Part shown: one piece after another, positions 7,460-16,167 of the stretch
Layout of the letters: every line of letters begins with the position of its first letter
How positions within the stretch are numbered: position 1 is the first letter of the stretch
From: Oscillospiraceae bacterium
GTDB taxonomy: Bacteria > Bacillota > Clostridia > Oscillospirales > Oscillospiraceae
Reading direction: 5' to 3'
Length of the DNA stretch: 39,859 bases
NCBI GenBank assembly: GCA_902791215.1
Contig: CADAUZ010000030.1
Coordinates: forward strand, 1-39,859
The notes under the pieces: model-generated
Told to the model about the DNA's origin: nothing
The model's database searches: none
What the model saw: the letters and a program-made list of their open reading frames with translations, nothing else
Position numbers and translations under genes: made by a program

Positions 7460-8334
7460 GACTGGGTTATCTGATCCGCGAGGGCTTCCGGAGCATCACC
7501 ACGCACGGCTTCATGTCCTTCGCCACCGTCGCCATCATTGTCGCCTGCCTCATCATCATGGGCAGCGTCTCCCTTCTGTCCCTCAACATCGACGCGCTCA
7601 TCAAGGACCTGGAGGACCAGAACGAGATCGTGGTCTTCGTCGACGAGTCGCTGAGCTACGAGGCCGCCGCCCGTGACCTCCAGCGCAACATCGAGGCGGT
7701 GGACAATGTGGCCTCCGTGCAGTTCGTGTCCCGCGGCGAGGCCATGGACAGCTTCATGAGCAAGTACGACGCCTCCCTCATGGAGGGCATCGACGAGGAG
7801 GTCTTCCGCCACCGCTTTGTGGTGCATCTGAACGATATCGCCCACATGTCCCAGACCAAGGCCGATCTTGAGGCCATACGCGGCGTTGCGAAGGTCAACG
7901 CGCATATCGACTACGCCAAGAGCTTTGTCACCATCCGCAACGTCGTGACGGTGGTTTCCATGGTGCTGATCGTGATGCTGGTGTTCGTGTCCTTCTTCAT
8001 CATGTCCAACACCATCAAGCTTGCCACCTTCGGCCGGCGCGAGGAGATCGCCATCATGAAGATGGTCGGCGCCACCAACAGCTTCATCCGCCTGCCCTTC
8101 GTGGTGGAGGGCCTGGTGCTCGGCATCATGGGCGGGTGCATCGCCTTCCTCGCCACCTGGGGGCTTTATAACCTGGTGACGGGGCGCGTGGTTGGCTCTA
8201 TCACGGGCACGCTTCTCAATGTCATCCCGTTTCGGAATGTCGCCCTGCAGGTGTTTGTCGTCTACATGGCCATCAGTGTGCTGGTGGGTGTCTTCGGCGG
8301 TGTCAACGCCATCAAGAACTATCTGAAGGTCTGA
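7456..8334 (+). CDS. ftsX: Cell division protein FtsX
   Basis: A 292-residue permease-like partner of FtsE. One membrane segment lies near residues 20-45, followed by an extracellular loop (residues about 50-160: EIVVFVDESLSYEAAARDLQ, SVQFVSRGEAMD) that in other bacteria contacts cell-wall hydrolases. Three more membrane segments follow (VVTVVSMVLIVMLVFVSFFI, VVEGLVLGIMGGCIAFLATW and a last one at VFVVYMAISVLVGVFGG). The motif RREEIAIMKMVGATNSFIR is the conserved FtsX coupling region. Length is normal. The M23 peptidase gene starts 31 bases after its stop, so an FtsEX-hydrolase unit is likely. Confidence 0.94.
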   Translation: MRLGYLIREGFRSITTHGFMSFATVAIIVACLIIMGSVSLLSLNIDALIKDLEDQNEIVVFVDESLSYEAAARDLQRNIEAVDNVASVQFVSRGEAMDSFMSKYDASLMEGIDEEVFRHRFVVHLNDIAHMSQTKADLEAIRGVAKVNAHIDYAKSFVTIRNVVTVVSMVLIVMLVFVSFFIMSNTIKLATFGRREEIAIMKMVGATNSFIRLPFVVEGLVLGIMGGCIAFLATWGLYNLVTGRVVGSITGTLLNVIPFRNVALQVFVVYMAISVLVGVFGGVNAIKNYLKV

Positions 8335-8365
8335 CATTGTCTGGTATTTTTTGCAGGAGCAATTT

Positions 8366-9739
8366 ATGAAAAGGAAAAAAGCATACTCCCTGATCGCCGT
8401 GACCCTGGCGGTGCTGATGCTTTTGTCGCTGGTGGTGAGCGTGATCCCGCTTTCGGCTTATGCCGATGAGATGGACGAGCTCGAGAACCTGCGGGCGAGA
8501 AAGGCGGAGCTTACCGGCCAGGTCGAGGAGATCAAGGAACGTATCCTCGGCCTGCAGGAGCAGAAGGCAAACGTCCTCGAGCAGATGGTCGCCCTTGAGG
8601 AGCAGCACCGCCTGGCCGAGGAGCAGCTCGAGGTGATCGACGAAGAGATCCGCGGCTATGAAAAGCTCATCGAAGCCAAGGGGCAGGAGGTCGAAGCGGC
8701 GAAGGACCGCGAGAGCGTTCAGCTCGAGCGCTACCGCACCCGCGTGCGCGCCATGGAGGAGAGCGGCGGCTACAACATCCTGGCCCTCGTCCTCCGGTCG
8801 GAGAACTTCTCCCAGCTCATCACCGCCATCGACGACATGGGCGTCATCATGGAGAGCGACAAGCAGTTGCAGCGCGATTACGAGGCGGCCCGCGAGGAGA
8901 CCGAGGAGGTCAAGGCCCAGTACGAGGCCGAAAAAGCTGTCTATGAGGAGCGCCAGACCGAGCTGCGCGGCGAGCAGCAGGAGCTGAGAGATACCATGGA
9001 CAAGGGCGAGCAGCTTCTCTATGATCTCCAGGACGAGATCGAAGCCGCCGTCAAGGAGTGGGAGGACGCCCGCATTGCCGAGGAGGCCGCGGCCGCCACC
9101 ATCTCCAACGTCATCGCAAGCTACAACGCCCGCAAGGCAGCCGAGCGCGCCGCCGAGCAGGCGGTCGCCCAGCAGGCCGTGGAGCAGGCCAGGCAGCAGA
9201 TCACCGAAATGATGCAGGCAAACCTGGAGGCTATCTCCCAGGGCTATGAGCCGATCTACTCCGAACAGCAGATCCAGCAGTTTGCCCAGGAGGCCGAAGT
9301 CGGCTATGTGGCGGGCGAGCAGTCCAGCGGCTTTGTGTGGCCGCTGCCGTGTTCCCAGCGCGTAACGAGCCGCTTCGGCAACCGCTCCGACCCGTTCACC
9401 GGGGAGACCCGCTACCACAGCGGCATCGACATCGACGGCTACGGCAACGACGGCGCGCCCGTCATCGCCGCCGCCTCTGGCACGGTCATCACCGCCTCCT
9501 ATGACAGCGCCTACGGCAACTATGTCATCATCGACCACGGCGGGACGAGCACCGTCTACGCCCACATGTCGGGCCTGGCCGTTTCCGAGGGCCAGAGTGT
9601 GAGTCAGGGCCAGACCATCGGCTACGTCGGCTCCACCGGCCGCGCCACCGGCACCCACCTCCACTTCGAGGTCTACGTCGGCGACGGCAGGGTAGACCCC
9701 GCCCAGTACTTCTCGGGCATCAGCTATTATAACTGCTGA
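8366..9739 (+). CDS. Secreted coiled-coil M23 peptidase (EnvC-like), copy 1
   Basis: A 457-residue exported protein: signal peptide (residues 1 to about 34, cleavage near AYA-DE), a long coiled coil (about 35-310, heavy in Glu, Ala, Gln and Arg), then a LytM/M23 domain (about 325-450). Zinc ligands are present: His351 and Asp355 in HSGIDID and the HLH pair at 431-433. So, unlike E. coli EnvC, which is a non-enzymatic activator, this one could be an active peptidoglycan endopeptidase. The start at 8366 follows AGGAG. Directly downstream of ftsX, it is the natural FtsX-loop partner, with the coiled coil docking on FtsX. Confidence 0.92.
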   Translation: MKRKKAYSLIAVTLAVLMLLSLVVSVIPLSAYADEMDELENLRARKAELTGQVEEIKERILGLQEQKANVLEQMVALEEQHRLAEEQLEVIDEEIRGYEKLIEAKGQEVEAAKDRESVQLERYRTRVRAMEESGGYNILALVLRSENFSQLITAIDDMGVIMESDKQLQRDYEAAREETEEVKAQYEAEKAVYEERQTELRGEQQELRDTMDKGEQLLYDLQDEIEAAVKEWEDARIAEEAAAATISNVIASYNARKAAERAAEQAVAQQAVEQARQQITEMMQANLEAISQGYEPIYSEQQIQQFAQEAEVGYVAGEQSSGFVWPLPCSQRVTSRFGNRSDPFTGETRYHSGIDIDGYGNDGAPVIAAASGTVITASYDSAYGNYVIIDHGGTSTVYAHMSGLAVSEGQSVSQGQTIGYVGSTGRATGTHLHFEVYVGDGRVDPAQYFSGISYYNC

Positions 9740-9804
9740 CTCGCAAATCATCACAGCGTTGTCGGGCCATCGACCGATGGCCGCGGTTTGACTCCGCAGA
9801 GCCT

Positions 9805-11076
9805 ATGAACAGAAAGAGAAAAACCCTGTCCGTACAGCTTTTAAGCCTGATCCTCTGTACCGCGCTGCTGACGGCGCTGACGCCCGCGGGCCATGCAGCC
9901 GTCTCCCAGGCGGAGATCGAGGCCCTGCGCGCCCAGCGGGATGAGATCGAGAGCCTGCGCGAGGAAAAGCAGGCCGAGATCGACGAGCTCAAGGAAAACG
10001 CCGTCGGCATCCTGGTTCAAAAGCGCGCCCTGGACGAGCGCAACACCTACACCATGCAGCAGCTCCAGCTCAACGAGGAGGAAATCCGGCTGTACGACGA
10101 GATGATCGCCGACAAGGAGAAGGAAGTCCTCGACGCCCAGCGGCAGGAGCAGGAGCAGCTTGACCGCTACCGCGCCCGCGTGCGCGCCATGGAGGAAAAC
10201 GGCACCGTCAACTATCTGGCCCTGATCCTCAAGTCGAATAACCTCGGCGAGATGCTCACCGCCATGGACGACGTGGGGGAGATCATGCTGCGCGACAAGG
10301 CGCTGGAGGACAGCTACATCCGCGCCAGAGAGAACACAGAGGAGATCAAAGCCGAGTACGAGGCCTACCAGAAGGAGGTAGGCGGCAAGCAGGACGCCCT
10401 GCGCCTGGAGCAGGAAAAGCTCCAGGCTGAGATCGACGAGGCGTCCCAGCTTCTGATCGGCCTGCATGACGACTACATGAACCGCCAGGCCGAGATTGCC
10501 GAGATCCAGGCCCAGGAGGACGCCACCAATACCGCCATTTCCGTCCTGGTTGCAAAGCTCGAGGCCGAGCGCGCGGCCGAGGCGGCCGCCGCGGCAGCAG
10601 CCGCCGGAGGCTATGGAGGCGGGGGCGGCGGAGGCGGTGCGGCCGCCTACGCAAACGGCTCCTTCATCTTCCCCGTGGCGACATACTCTTACATCTCCAG
10701 CCGCTTCGGCGAGCGTATCCATCCCATCACGGGCGAGCTTAAGAATCACAACGGCATGGATATTGCCGCCAACATGGGCACCGCGGTCTACGCCGCCGAC
10801 GGCGGGAAGGTCGTCCTGGCCGAGTGGTACGGCGGCTACGGCAACTGCATCATGATCGACCACGGCAACGGCTACAAGACCCTGTACGGGCATCTTTCCT
10901 ACATCGGGGTGAAAAACGGCCAGGCGGTCACCCAGGGCGATACCATCGGGCAGGTCGGCTCCACCGGCAACTCCACCGGCCCCCACCTGCACTTCGAGGT
11001 GTACTTAAACGGCTCGCGCATCGACCCGGAGCAGTTCTATTCCGGGCTGAACATCTCCGACGATGCCGGTGTGTAA
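9805..11076 (+). CDS. Secreted coiled-coil M23 peptidase (EnvC-like), copy 2
   Basis: A 423-residue paralogue of the preceding protein with the same plan: signal peptide (about 1-31), coiled coil (33-265), an alanine-rich then glycine-rich linker (AAAAAAAGGYGGGGGGGGAAA) and an M23 domain. Zinc ligands are intact (His315, Asp319, HLH 394-396). Shared stretches such as RYRARVRAMEE and DDVGEIM show tandem duplication. The start has no clear Shine-Dalgarno sequence; a short palindrome, GGCCATCGACCGATGGCC, lies in the 65-base gap before it, so expression relative to copy 1 may be set by that structure. Likely role: wall remodelling under FtsEX control. Confidence 0.9.
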   Translation: MNRKRKTLSVQLLSLILCTALLTALTPAGHAAVSQAEIEALRAQRDEIESLREEKQAEIDELKENAVGILVQKRALDERNTYTMQQLQLNEEEIRLYDEMIADKEKEVLDAQRQEQEQLDRYRARVRAMEENGTVNYLALILKSNNLGEMLTAMDDVGEIMLRDKALEDSYIRARENTEEIKAEYEAYQKEVGGKQDALRLEQEKLQAEIDEASQLLIGLHDDYMNRQAEIAEIQAQEDATNTAISVLVAKLEAERAAEAAAAAAAAGGYGGGGGGGGAAAYANGSFIFPVATYSYISSRFGERIHPITGELKNHNGMDIAANMGTAVYAADGGKVVLAEWYGGYGNCIMIDHGNGYKTLYGHLSYIGVKNGQAVTQGDTIGQVGSTGNSTGPHLHFEVYLNGSRIDPEQFYSGLNISDDAGV

Positions 11077-11090
11077 AAAGAATACAGGCA

Positions 11091-11120
11091 TGCCGGGCAG
11101 TCGCTTCTGACTGCCCGGCA
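11091..11120 (+). other. Perfect 12-bp hairpin between the M23 gene and the S41 gene
   Basis: TGCCGGGCAGTC (11091-11102), a 6-base loop and GACTGCCCGGCA (11109-11120). No T tract follows, so it may shape mRNA processing or partial read-through rather than terminate fully. Confidence 0.6.
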
Positions 11121-11149
11121 ATAAGTGATTATAACCCCGGAGGTCTTCC

Positions 11150-12394
11150 ATGAGGCTTTGGCAAAGAATCTTAAACGCCATCGTGCGCTTTATCCATGCT
11201 GTTTTGAATATCCCGATCCGCCTGAAAATCGTGATCCTTCTGCTGGCCCTGTGCTGCGGCGCCGTCTGGTGGCAGACTCACCGCTCCATGCTCGACGCCG
11301 TGGGCGGCAAGAACGAGTTTGACGAGGCCATGCGCTACATCGAGATCAAGAACGTGGTGGATGATCGCTACATCGACCCCGTTGACCGCAGCACTCTCGG
11401 CGACAACGCCGCCGCCGCCATGATCGCGGCTCTCGGCGACAAGTGGAGCTACTACATGTCGCCCAACGAGTATAAGGCTTTCCAACTCAGCTCCACAAAT
11501 GAATACAGCGGCATCGGAATGGCTATCCTGAAAGAGGAGCACGGCGGCTTTGAGGTCATCTCTGTCAACATGGATTCGCCCGCCGCCTGGGCGGGACTCA
11601 CGGCGGGGGACGTGATCACTGCCGTGGACGACATCGACCTGACCGACAAGACCCTCGACGAGGCGAGAAAGCTCATCCGCTCCCGCCTCAACACCAAGTT
11701 CGTCCTGACTCTCAGCAAGGGACGGCGCGAGATCGAGGTCGACTGCTCCGCCATCTATCACAGCTCGGTTTTCTGCCGTCTGGAGAAGACCATGGCAGGC
11801 TATGTGCAGATCAAGAACTTCGAGGCCGGTACAGCCCAGGACGCCATCGACGGCATTGAAAAGCTCCTGAACCAGGGCGCGGTCGCCCTGTGCCTCGACC
11901 TGCGCGGCAACCCGGGCGGACTGGATACGGAAGTTGCCCAGCTGCTGGACTACCTGCTTCCCAACGGCAAGCTCTTTGTGCAGCAGAACAAAAACGGCAA
12001 ACAGATCGTCACCGAGTCCGACGGCATGTGCATCCAGATGCCCATGTGTCTGCTCATTAACGCCGAGACCTACGGTGAAGCCGAGGTCTTTGCCGCCGCC
12101 CTGCAGGAATACCAGTGGGCAACGCTCATCGGCGAGCCCTCCACCGGCAAGACCAGGACCCAGGAGACCATCGTCCTCTCGGACGGCAGCGCCATCCGCC
12201 TGTCCACCGGCACCTACCTCACCGGCAGCGGCGTGGACATCAGCGCCCGCGGCGGCGTTTCGCCCGACTACATCATGCACAACTCCGACCCCAGCGCCAC
12301 CGGCACCACCGCCGGCACCACCGGCGACAGCTCCGGCACCGGCGTCACCTCGGACGACGAGCAGCTCATGTACGCCCTCAAGATTTTGAGTTGA
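11150..12394 (+). CDS. PDZ-S41 (CtpA-like) protein lacking the catalytic serine
   Basis: A 414-residue membrane-anchored protein: N-terminal membrane segment (about 22-42), a PDZ domain (about 115-200, SGIGMAILKE and the SPAAWAGLTAGDVITAVDD loop) and an S41 tail-specific protease domain (VQIKNFEAGTA, CLDLRGNPGG). In active relatives a serine sits before the sequence running into AAL; here the aligned residue in INAETYGEAEVFAAAL is Gly309. Lys334 (STGKT) and Gln338 of the catalytic set remain. It may therefore be a pseudoprotease with a binding or scaffold role. The tail is Thr/Gly/Ser-rich. The start follows CCGGAGG. It ends the ftsEX-M23 block and its stop lies in the greA promoter. Confidence 0.85.
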   Translation: MRLWQRILNAIVRFIHAVLNIPIRLKIVILLLALCCGAVWWQTHRSMLDAVGGKNEFDEAMRYIEIKNVVDDRYIDPVDRSTLGDNAAAAMIAALGDKWSYYMSPNEYKAFQLSSTNEYSGIGMAILKEEHGGFEVISVNMDSPAAWAGLTAGDVITAVDDIDLTDKTLDEARKLIRSRLNTKFVLTLSKGRREIEVDCSAIYHSSVFCRLEKTMAGYVQIKNFEAGTAQDAIDGIEKLLNQGAVALCLDLRGNPGGLDTEVAQLLDYLLPNGKLFVQQNKNGKQIVTESDGMCIQMPMCLLINAETYGEAEVFAAALQEYQWATLIGEPSTGKTRTQETIVLSDGSAIRLSTGTYLTGSGVDISARGGVSPDYIMHNSDPSATGTTAGTTGDSSGTGVTSDDEQLMYALKILS

Positions 12395-12419
12395 CACGGG
12401 GCGGGAAAATCAATATAAT
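12391..12419 (+). promoter_or_regulatory. Perfect consensus promoter of greA-lysS
   Basis: TTGACA (12391-12396), exactly 17 bp, TATAAT (12414-12419). The TGA stop codon of the preceding gene (12392-12394) is part of the -35 box. Confidence 0.92.
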
Positions 12420-12494
12420 CTATCAGGTTAAAGACACTTTTAATAATTCAAGTTTCAAATAGTTGCCGGGCTGCGGCAGAAGGAGAAGGTCACT

Positions 12495-12983
12495 ATGGCA
12501 AATGCAAGCAGATTCAAAATGAGTCAGGAGCGTCTTGACGCGCTCAAGGAGGAGCTGTACTATCTCGAGACTGTGCGCGAGAAGGAAGTCGCGGAGCAGA
12601 TCAAGGAGGCCAGAAGCTTCGGCGACCTGTCCGAGAACAGCGAGTACGACGAGGCCAAGACCGAGCAGGGCAAGCTCTACTCCAAGATCGCCGAGCTCAA
12701 GGTGCTCATCGAAAACGCCGAGATCGTGGAGAAAAACGAAGAAGATGTCCCCAAGGACTCCGTCACGCTCGGCAGCATTGTCAAGGTCCTGGACCTGGAG
12801 TTTGACGAGGAGGAGACCTACGAGATCGTCGGCTCTCAGGAGGCAAACCCCAAGGCGGGCCGCATTTCCGACGACTCTCCCGTAGGCCGCGCTCTGCACA
12901 CCCACCGCGCCGGCGACACTGTCACCGTCGCCGCCCCCGCGGGCGAGATCAAGCTCAAGATCCTTTCCGTAGAAAACAAGTAA
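12495..12983 (+). CDS. greA: Transcription elongation factor GreA
   Basis: A 162-residue factor that rescues backtracked RNA polymerase by stimulating transcript cleavage. The N-terminal coiled coil (residues 10-78) carries the tip sequence SFGDLSENSEY with the acidic pair Asp44 and Glu47 needed for cleavage. The C-terminal FKBP-like domain ends with ISDDSPVGRALHTHRAGDTV. Length is typical (about 158). ATG 12495 follows AGAAGGAGAAGG. It is driven by a perfect consensus promoter with a leader of about 70 nt. lysS starts 12 bases after its stop, so the two genes form an operon, as in many Firmicutes. Confidence 0.96.
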   Translation: MANASRFKMSQERLDALKEELYYLETVREKEVAEQIKEARSFGDLSENSEYDEAKTEQGKLYSKIAELKVLIENAEIVEKNEEDVPKDSVTLGSIVKVLDLEFDEEETYEIVGSQEANPKAGRISDDSPVGRALHTHRAGDTVTVAAPAGEIKLKILSVENK

Positions 12984-12995
12984 TTGGAGTTACCC

Positions 12996-14495
12996 ATGAG
13001 CGAAGAGAGAAACAACAATCAGGCTCCCGAGATGGAGCTTTCCGAGATTTTGCAGGTGCGCCGCGACAAGCTGGCCGCCCTGCAGCAGGAGGGGAGAGAC
13101 CCCTTCCGGCAGACAAAGTTTGCCCGTACAGCCTGGTCGCAGGAGATCAAGGACAACTATGATGCTTTTGAGGAAAAGCAGGTAAAGGTCGCCGGGCGCA
13201 TCATGTCCAAGCGCGGCATGGGCAAGGCCATCTTCTGCCACATCAAGGACGATAAGGGCCTTATCCAGCTCTATATCCGCTCCGACGCTGTGAGCGAGAC
13301 GGAGTTTCTGGACTTCCGCAAGTACGACATCGGCGATATCGTCGGCGTCGGCGGCTATGTGTTCAAGACCAAGACCGGCGAAATTTCCGTGCATGTGCAG
13401 TCGGTGGTGCTGCTTTCCAAGTCCCTGCGCCCGCTGCCCGAGAAGTTCCACGGCATGACCAGCACCGAGCTCAAGTACCGCCAGCGCTACGTCGACCTCA
13501 TCGTCAACGACGACTCCCGCCGCAACTTTGAGATCCGCTCCCGCTTCATCTCCTACGTCCGCCGCTACCTGGACGGCAGGGGCTACATGGAGGTCGAGAC
13601 CCCGGTCCTGAACACCATCTCCGGCGGCGCGACCGCGAGACCCTTCATCACGCACCACAATACCCTGGACATCGACATGTACCTGCGCATCGCAACCGAG
13701 CTGAACCTCAAGCGCCTCATCGTCGGCGGCATCGAGCGCGTCTACGAAATCGGCCGCATCTTCCGCAACGAGGGTATGGACACCCGCCACAACCCGGAGT
13801 TTACCTCTGTCGAGCTTTACGAGTCCTATGCCGACTTTAACGACATGATGGATCTCTTCGAGGAGCTTCTGTCCGGCGCCGCTATGGAGATCCTCGGCAC
13901 CTACGATGTGGAGTGGCAGGGCCATCAGGTCTCCCTCGCCCCCGGTTTCCGGCGCCTGACCATGGCCGAGGCCGTCAAGGAGTACCTGGGCGTGGACTTC
14001 ATGGCCATCACCGACGATCAAGAGGCCGTCGCCGCGGCGAAGGCTGTCGGTGTGGACATGGACAAGGTGGAGCCCACCTGGGGCCACGCCCTCTATGAGT
14101 GCTTCGATCAGAAGGTGGAGGAGAAGATGATCCAGCCCACCTTCATCACCATGCATCCGGTGGACGTTTCGCCCCTTGCCAAGCGCAGCCCGAAGGACCC
14201 GCGCCTGACCGAGCGCTTTGAGCTCTTCATCTGCTGCAGCGAGATGGGCAACGCCTTCTCCGAGCTCAACGACCCCATTGACCAGAAGCAGCGCTTCCAG
14301 AAGCAGGTCGAGCTGCGGGCCAAGGGCGACGACGAGGCGGGCATGATGGACGACGATTTCATCAACGCCCTCGAGTACGGCATGCCCCCCACAGGCGGTC
14401 TCGGCATCGGCATCGACCGCTGCGTCATGCTCCTCACCGGCGCAAGCTCCATCCGGGATGTCATCCTGTTCCCGACCATGAAGCCTCTGGAGTAA
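12996..14495 (+). CDS. lysS: Lysine-tRNA ligase, class II
   Basis: A 499-residue class II lysyl-tRNA synthetase that charges tRNA-Lys in the cytoplasm. An N-terminal OB-fold anticodon-binding domain (about 60-170, VKVAGRIMSKRGMGKAIF) precedes the catalytic domain. Motif 1 is in the region around RRYLDGRGYMEVETPVL, motif 2 is FRNEGMDTRHNPEFTSVELY and motif 3 is GLGIGIDRCVMLLTG. Length is normal. The start is ATG 12996 with GGAG at 12986-12989; an in-frame TTG four codons earlier overlaps the ribosome site and is less likely. The second gene of the greA operon, it is followed by a strong terminator. Confidence 0.97.
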   Translation: MSEERNNNQAPEMELSEILQVRRDKLAALQQEGRDPFRQTKFARTAWSQEIKDNYDAFEEKQVKVAGRIMSKRGMGKAIFCHIKDDKGLIQLYIRSDAVSETEFLDFRKYDIGDIVGVGGYVFKTKTGEISVHVQSVVLLSKSLRPLPEKFHGMTSTELKYRQRYVDLIVNDDSRRNFEIRSRFISYVRRYLDGRGYMEVETPVLNTISGGATARPFITHHNTLDIDMYLRIATELNLKRLIVGGIERVYEIGRIFRNEGMDTRHNPEFTSVELYESYADFNDMMDLFEELLSGAAMEILGTYDVEWQGHQVSLAPGFRRLTMAEAVKEYLGVDFMAITDDQEAVAAAKAVGVDMDKVEPTWGHALYECFDQKVEEKMIQPTFITMHPVDVSPLAKRSPKDPRLTERFELFICCSEMGNAFSELNDPIDQKQRFQKQVELRAKGDDEAGMMDDDFINALEYGMPPTGGLGIGIDRCVMLLTGASSIRDVILFPTMKPLE

Positions 14496-14586
14496 AAAAG
14501 CCTGTATTTACAACGCTTCCGACAATAAAAACGCTTTGCCCGATGCAGCATTTTGCTGTGCTCAGGAAGGCAATACCATCATAATG

Positions 14587-14635
14587 AGAGAACACTCCCT
14601 GAAGAAATTTCAGGGGGTGTTCTCTTTCATTTTCT
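14587..14635 (+). terminator. Strong terminator after lysS
   Basis: A long stem AGAGAACACTCCCTGA against TCAGGGGGTGTTCTCT with one bulge (14587-14625) and a T-rich tail TTTCATTTTCTT. It ends the greA-lysS operon. The 90 bases between lysS and the stem show no gene. Confidence 0.88.
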
Positions 14636-14705
14636 TCGCGGCTGTGTGGATGCAGACTGTTTTCCGCTTTTGTACCGAAGTGTACAGAAACATTAAGGAG
14701 CTTAC

Positions 14706-14735
14706 TTGATTACATTCAGCGCAGTATGGTATAAT
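14706..14735 (+). promoter_or_regulatory. Extended -10 promoter of the glycan-binding protein gene
   Basis: TTGATT (14706-14711), an 18-bp spacer and TATAAT (14730-14735) preceded by TGG, an extended -10. Confidence 0.75.
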
Positions 14736-14789
14736 ACTAAAAACTGCGGAAGCCATTCCCTAAGCACGAAAGAGAGAGGATTGATTGTC

Positions 14790-15875
14790 ATGAAAAGAAT
14801 CGCCGCCCTTTTTGTCTCGGCATTGCTGCTCATTTCGACCTTGTTCTGCTCCGGCCCCGCGGCACATGCCGACGGATTTGTCCAAAACAGGATGATCGTC
14901 GACAACAACGGGGGCTATATAAACGTGCTTTCCATATCCCCGTACTTCGGTTCCCTGAACGATTGTTCCCATATTCCATTCTACTATGCAACGGCGACCT
15001 CGGAGCTGAGGGAGGGGAACATCCTCTTTTCCGCGGCCTATGCCATTGACGAGACAGTCAGCCGCCCGTGGGTCGAAGGCGTACGCGGCAGCGGCAGCGG
15101 CGAGTCGCTCACGGTCTGGTTCAGCAGGGCGGAAACAATTGATGTGCTCTCACTCAGACTTGGATACGCCCGCAGCGCCGACCTGTACTACTATAATAGC
15201 CGGCCCAAGACTGTCCGTTTTGAGTTTTCGGACGGGAGCTGGGCTGACTATGTGTTCGGGGACCGCAACCAGGAGCAGATCATCCGGCTGAGCAGGGGCG
15301 TTGAGACAACGTATGTAAAGATGACGATCCTGGATGTGTACGCAGGGGATTGCAGCGATACCTGTATTTACCTCGTGAAAGCATATCGGCTGGGGCAAAC
15401 AGGCTCTCTCAGGCTGTCGCCGTTCAATGACTACCGGAACACCTATTATCAGGTGCCTTTCTATTCCGCGACGGCGTCTTCGGAACTCAGGGAGGGTGAT
15501 ACCATCTTTTCTGCCTTTTACGCGATTGACGAGACGGTCAGCCGCCCGTGGGTCGAAGGTGTACGCGGCAGCGGAAGCGGCGAGTCGCTCACGCTCTGGT
15601 TCAACGGGACGAAAGATGTTGATGTGCTGTCGCTGCGCCTGGGATACGCGCGCAGCGCCGAGCTGTATTATTACAATAACCGCCCGAGGACCATCCGCTT
15701 TGAATTTTCGGACGGGAGACAGGCCGACTATGTGTTCGGCGACATCAATCAGGAGCAGATCATACAGCTGAGCGAAACGGTCAGGACGAACTATGTCAAG
15801 CTTACGATCCTGGATGTGTACCCGGGAGACTGCAGCGACACCTGCATCTATCTTGTAAAGGCGTACTGTGCGTAA
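14790..15875 (+). CDS. Secreted protein with two tandem NADase-type glycan-binding domains
   Basis: A 361-residue exported protein. A signal peptide (residues 1 to about 28, ending AHA-DG) is followed by two copies of a module of about 145 residues (about 60-200 and 210-361). Each copy has TSELREG, AIDETVSRPWVEGVRGSGSG, a LRLGYARSA(D/E)LYYYN stretch, RFEFSDG and a TILDVYPGDCSDTCIYLVKAY end. This is the pattern of the NADase-type glycan-binding (discoidin-like) domain. The copies are highly alike, so the duplication is fairly recent. No catalytic domain is attached, so it probably binds carbohydrate outside the cell. The start at 14790 is behind GAGAGAGGA. Ligand unknown. Confidence 0.8.
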   Translation: MKRIAALFVSALLLISTLFCSGPAAHADGFVQNRMIVDNNGGYINVLSISPYFGSLNDCSHIPFYYATATSELREGNILFSAAYAIDETVSRPWVEGVRGSGSGESLTVWFSRAETIDVLSLRLGYARSADLYYYNSRPKTVRFEFSDGSWADYVFGDRNQEQIIRLSRGVETTYVKMTILDVYAGDCSDTCIYLVKAYRLGQTGSLRLSPFNDYRNTYYQVPFYSATASSELREGDTIFSAFYAIDETVSRPWVEGVRGSGSGESLTLWFNGTKDVDVLSLRLGYARSAELYYYNNRPRTIRFEFSDGRQADYVFGDINQEQIIQLSETVRTNYVKLTILDVYPGDCSDTCIYLVKAYCA

Positions 15876-16025
15876 CAGTCACCGATCTTAGCCGTACAAC
15901 AGAGCGGAAGGCCGCCGGAGTAAAACCGAATCGTTCCCAAAGACCTCAGGAGTCCGCCTCCCGAGGCCCGTTCCGTTTTCAGAAATATTTCATCCACAGG
16001 GGTTAAAATGCATGAAAAATCCCCA
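15876..16025. other. Intergenic stretch with no recognised gene
   Basis: Between the glycan-binding protein and the promoter at 16026 only short GC-rich palindromes are visible (for example GCCTCCCGAGGC near 15957-15968, without a T run). I see no gene or clear terminator here. Confidence 0.4.
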
Positions 16026-16053
16026 TTGACATTCACTTCGGAGCGAATATAAT
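16026..16053 (+). promoter_or_regulatory. Promoter of the clostripain-family gene
   Basis: TTGACA (16026-16031), a 16-bp spacer and TATAAT (16048-16053). Both boxes are perfect. Confidence 0.8.
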
Positions 16054-16167
16054 TAATTTCAGATGTTTCAGCATAAAACATTATCAGACGGCTGAAAACC
16101 AGGACAGGCTTTGTATACAGGCGTATATACTGCATACAAAGGAAAATATTCAAAGGAGGCGTTCTTA

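Noticed and set aside
8312-9754. Long minus-strand frames opposite the M23, S41 and C11 genes
   Set aside because: They are antisense shadows of GC-rich genes with clear domains on the plus strand; composition is dominated by Val, Ala, Asp and His as expected for such shadows.
16111-16167. ATG start for the C11 peptidase
   Set aside because: It has no ribosome site, and the signal peptide starts exactly at the TTG at 16168 behind AAAGGAGGC.
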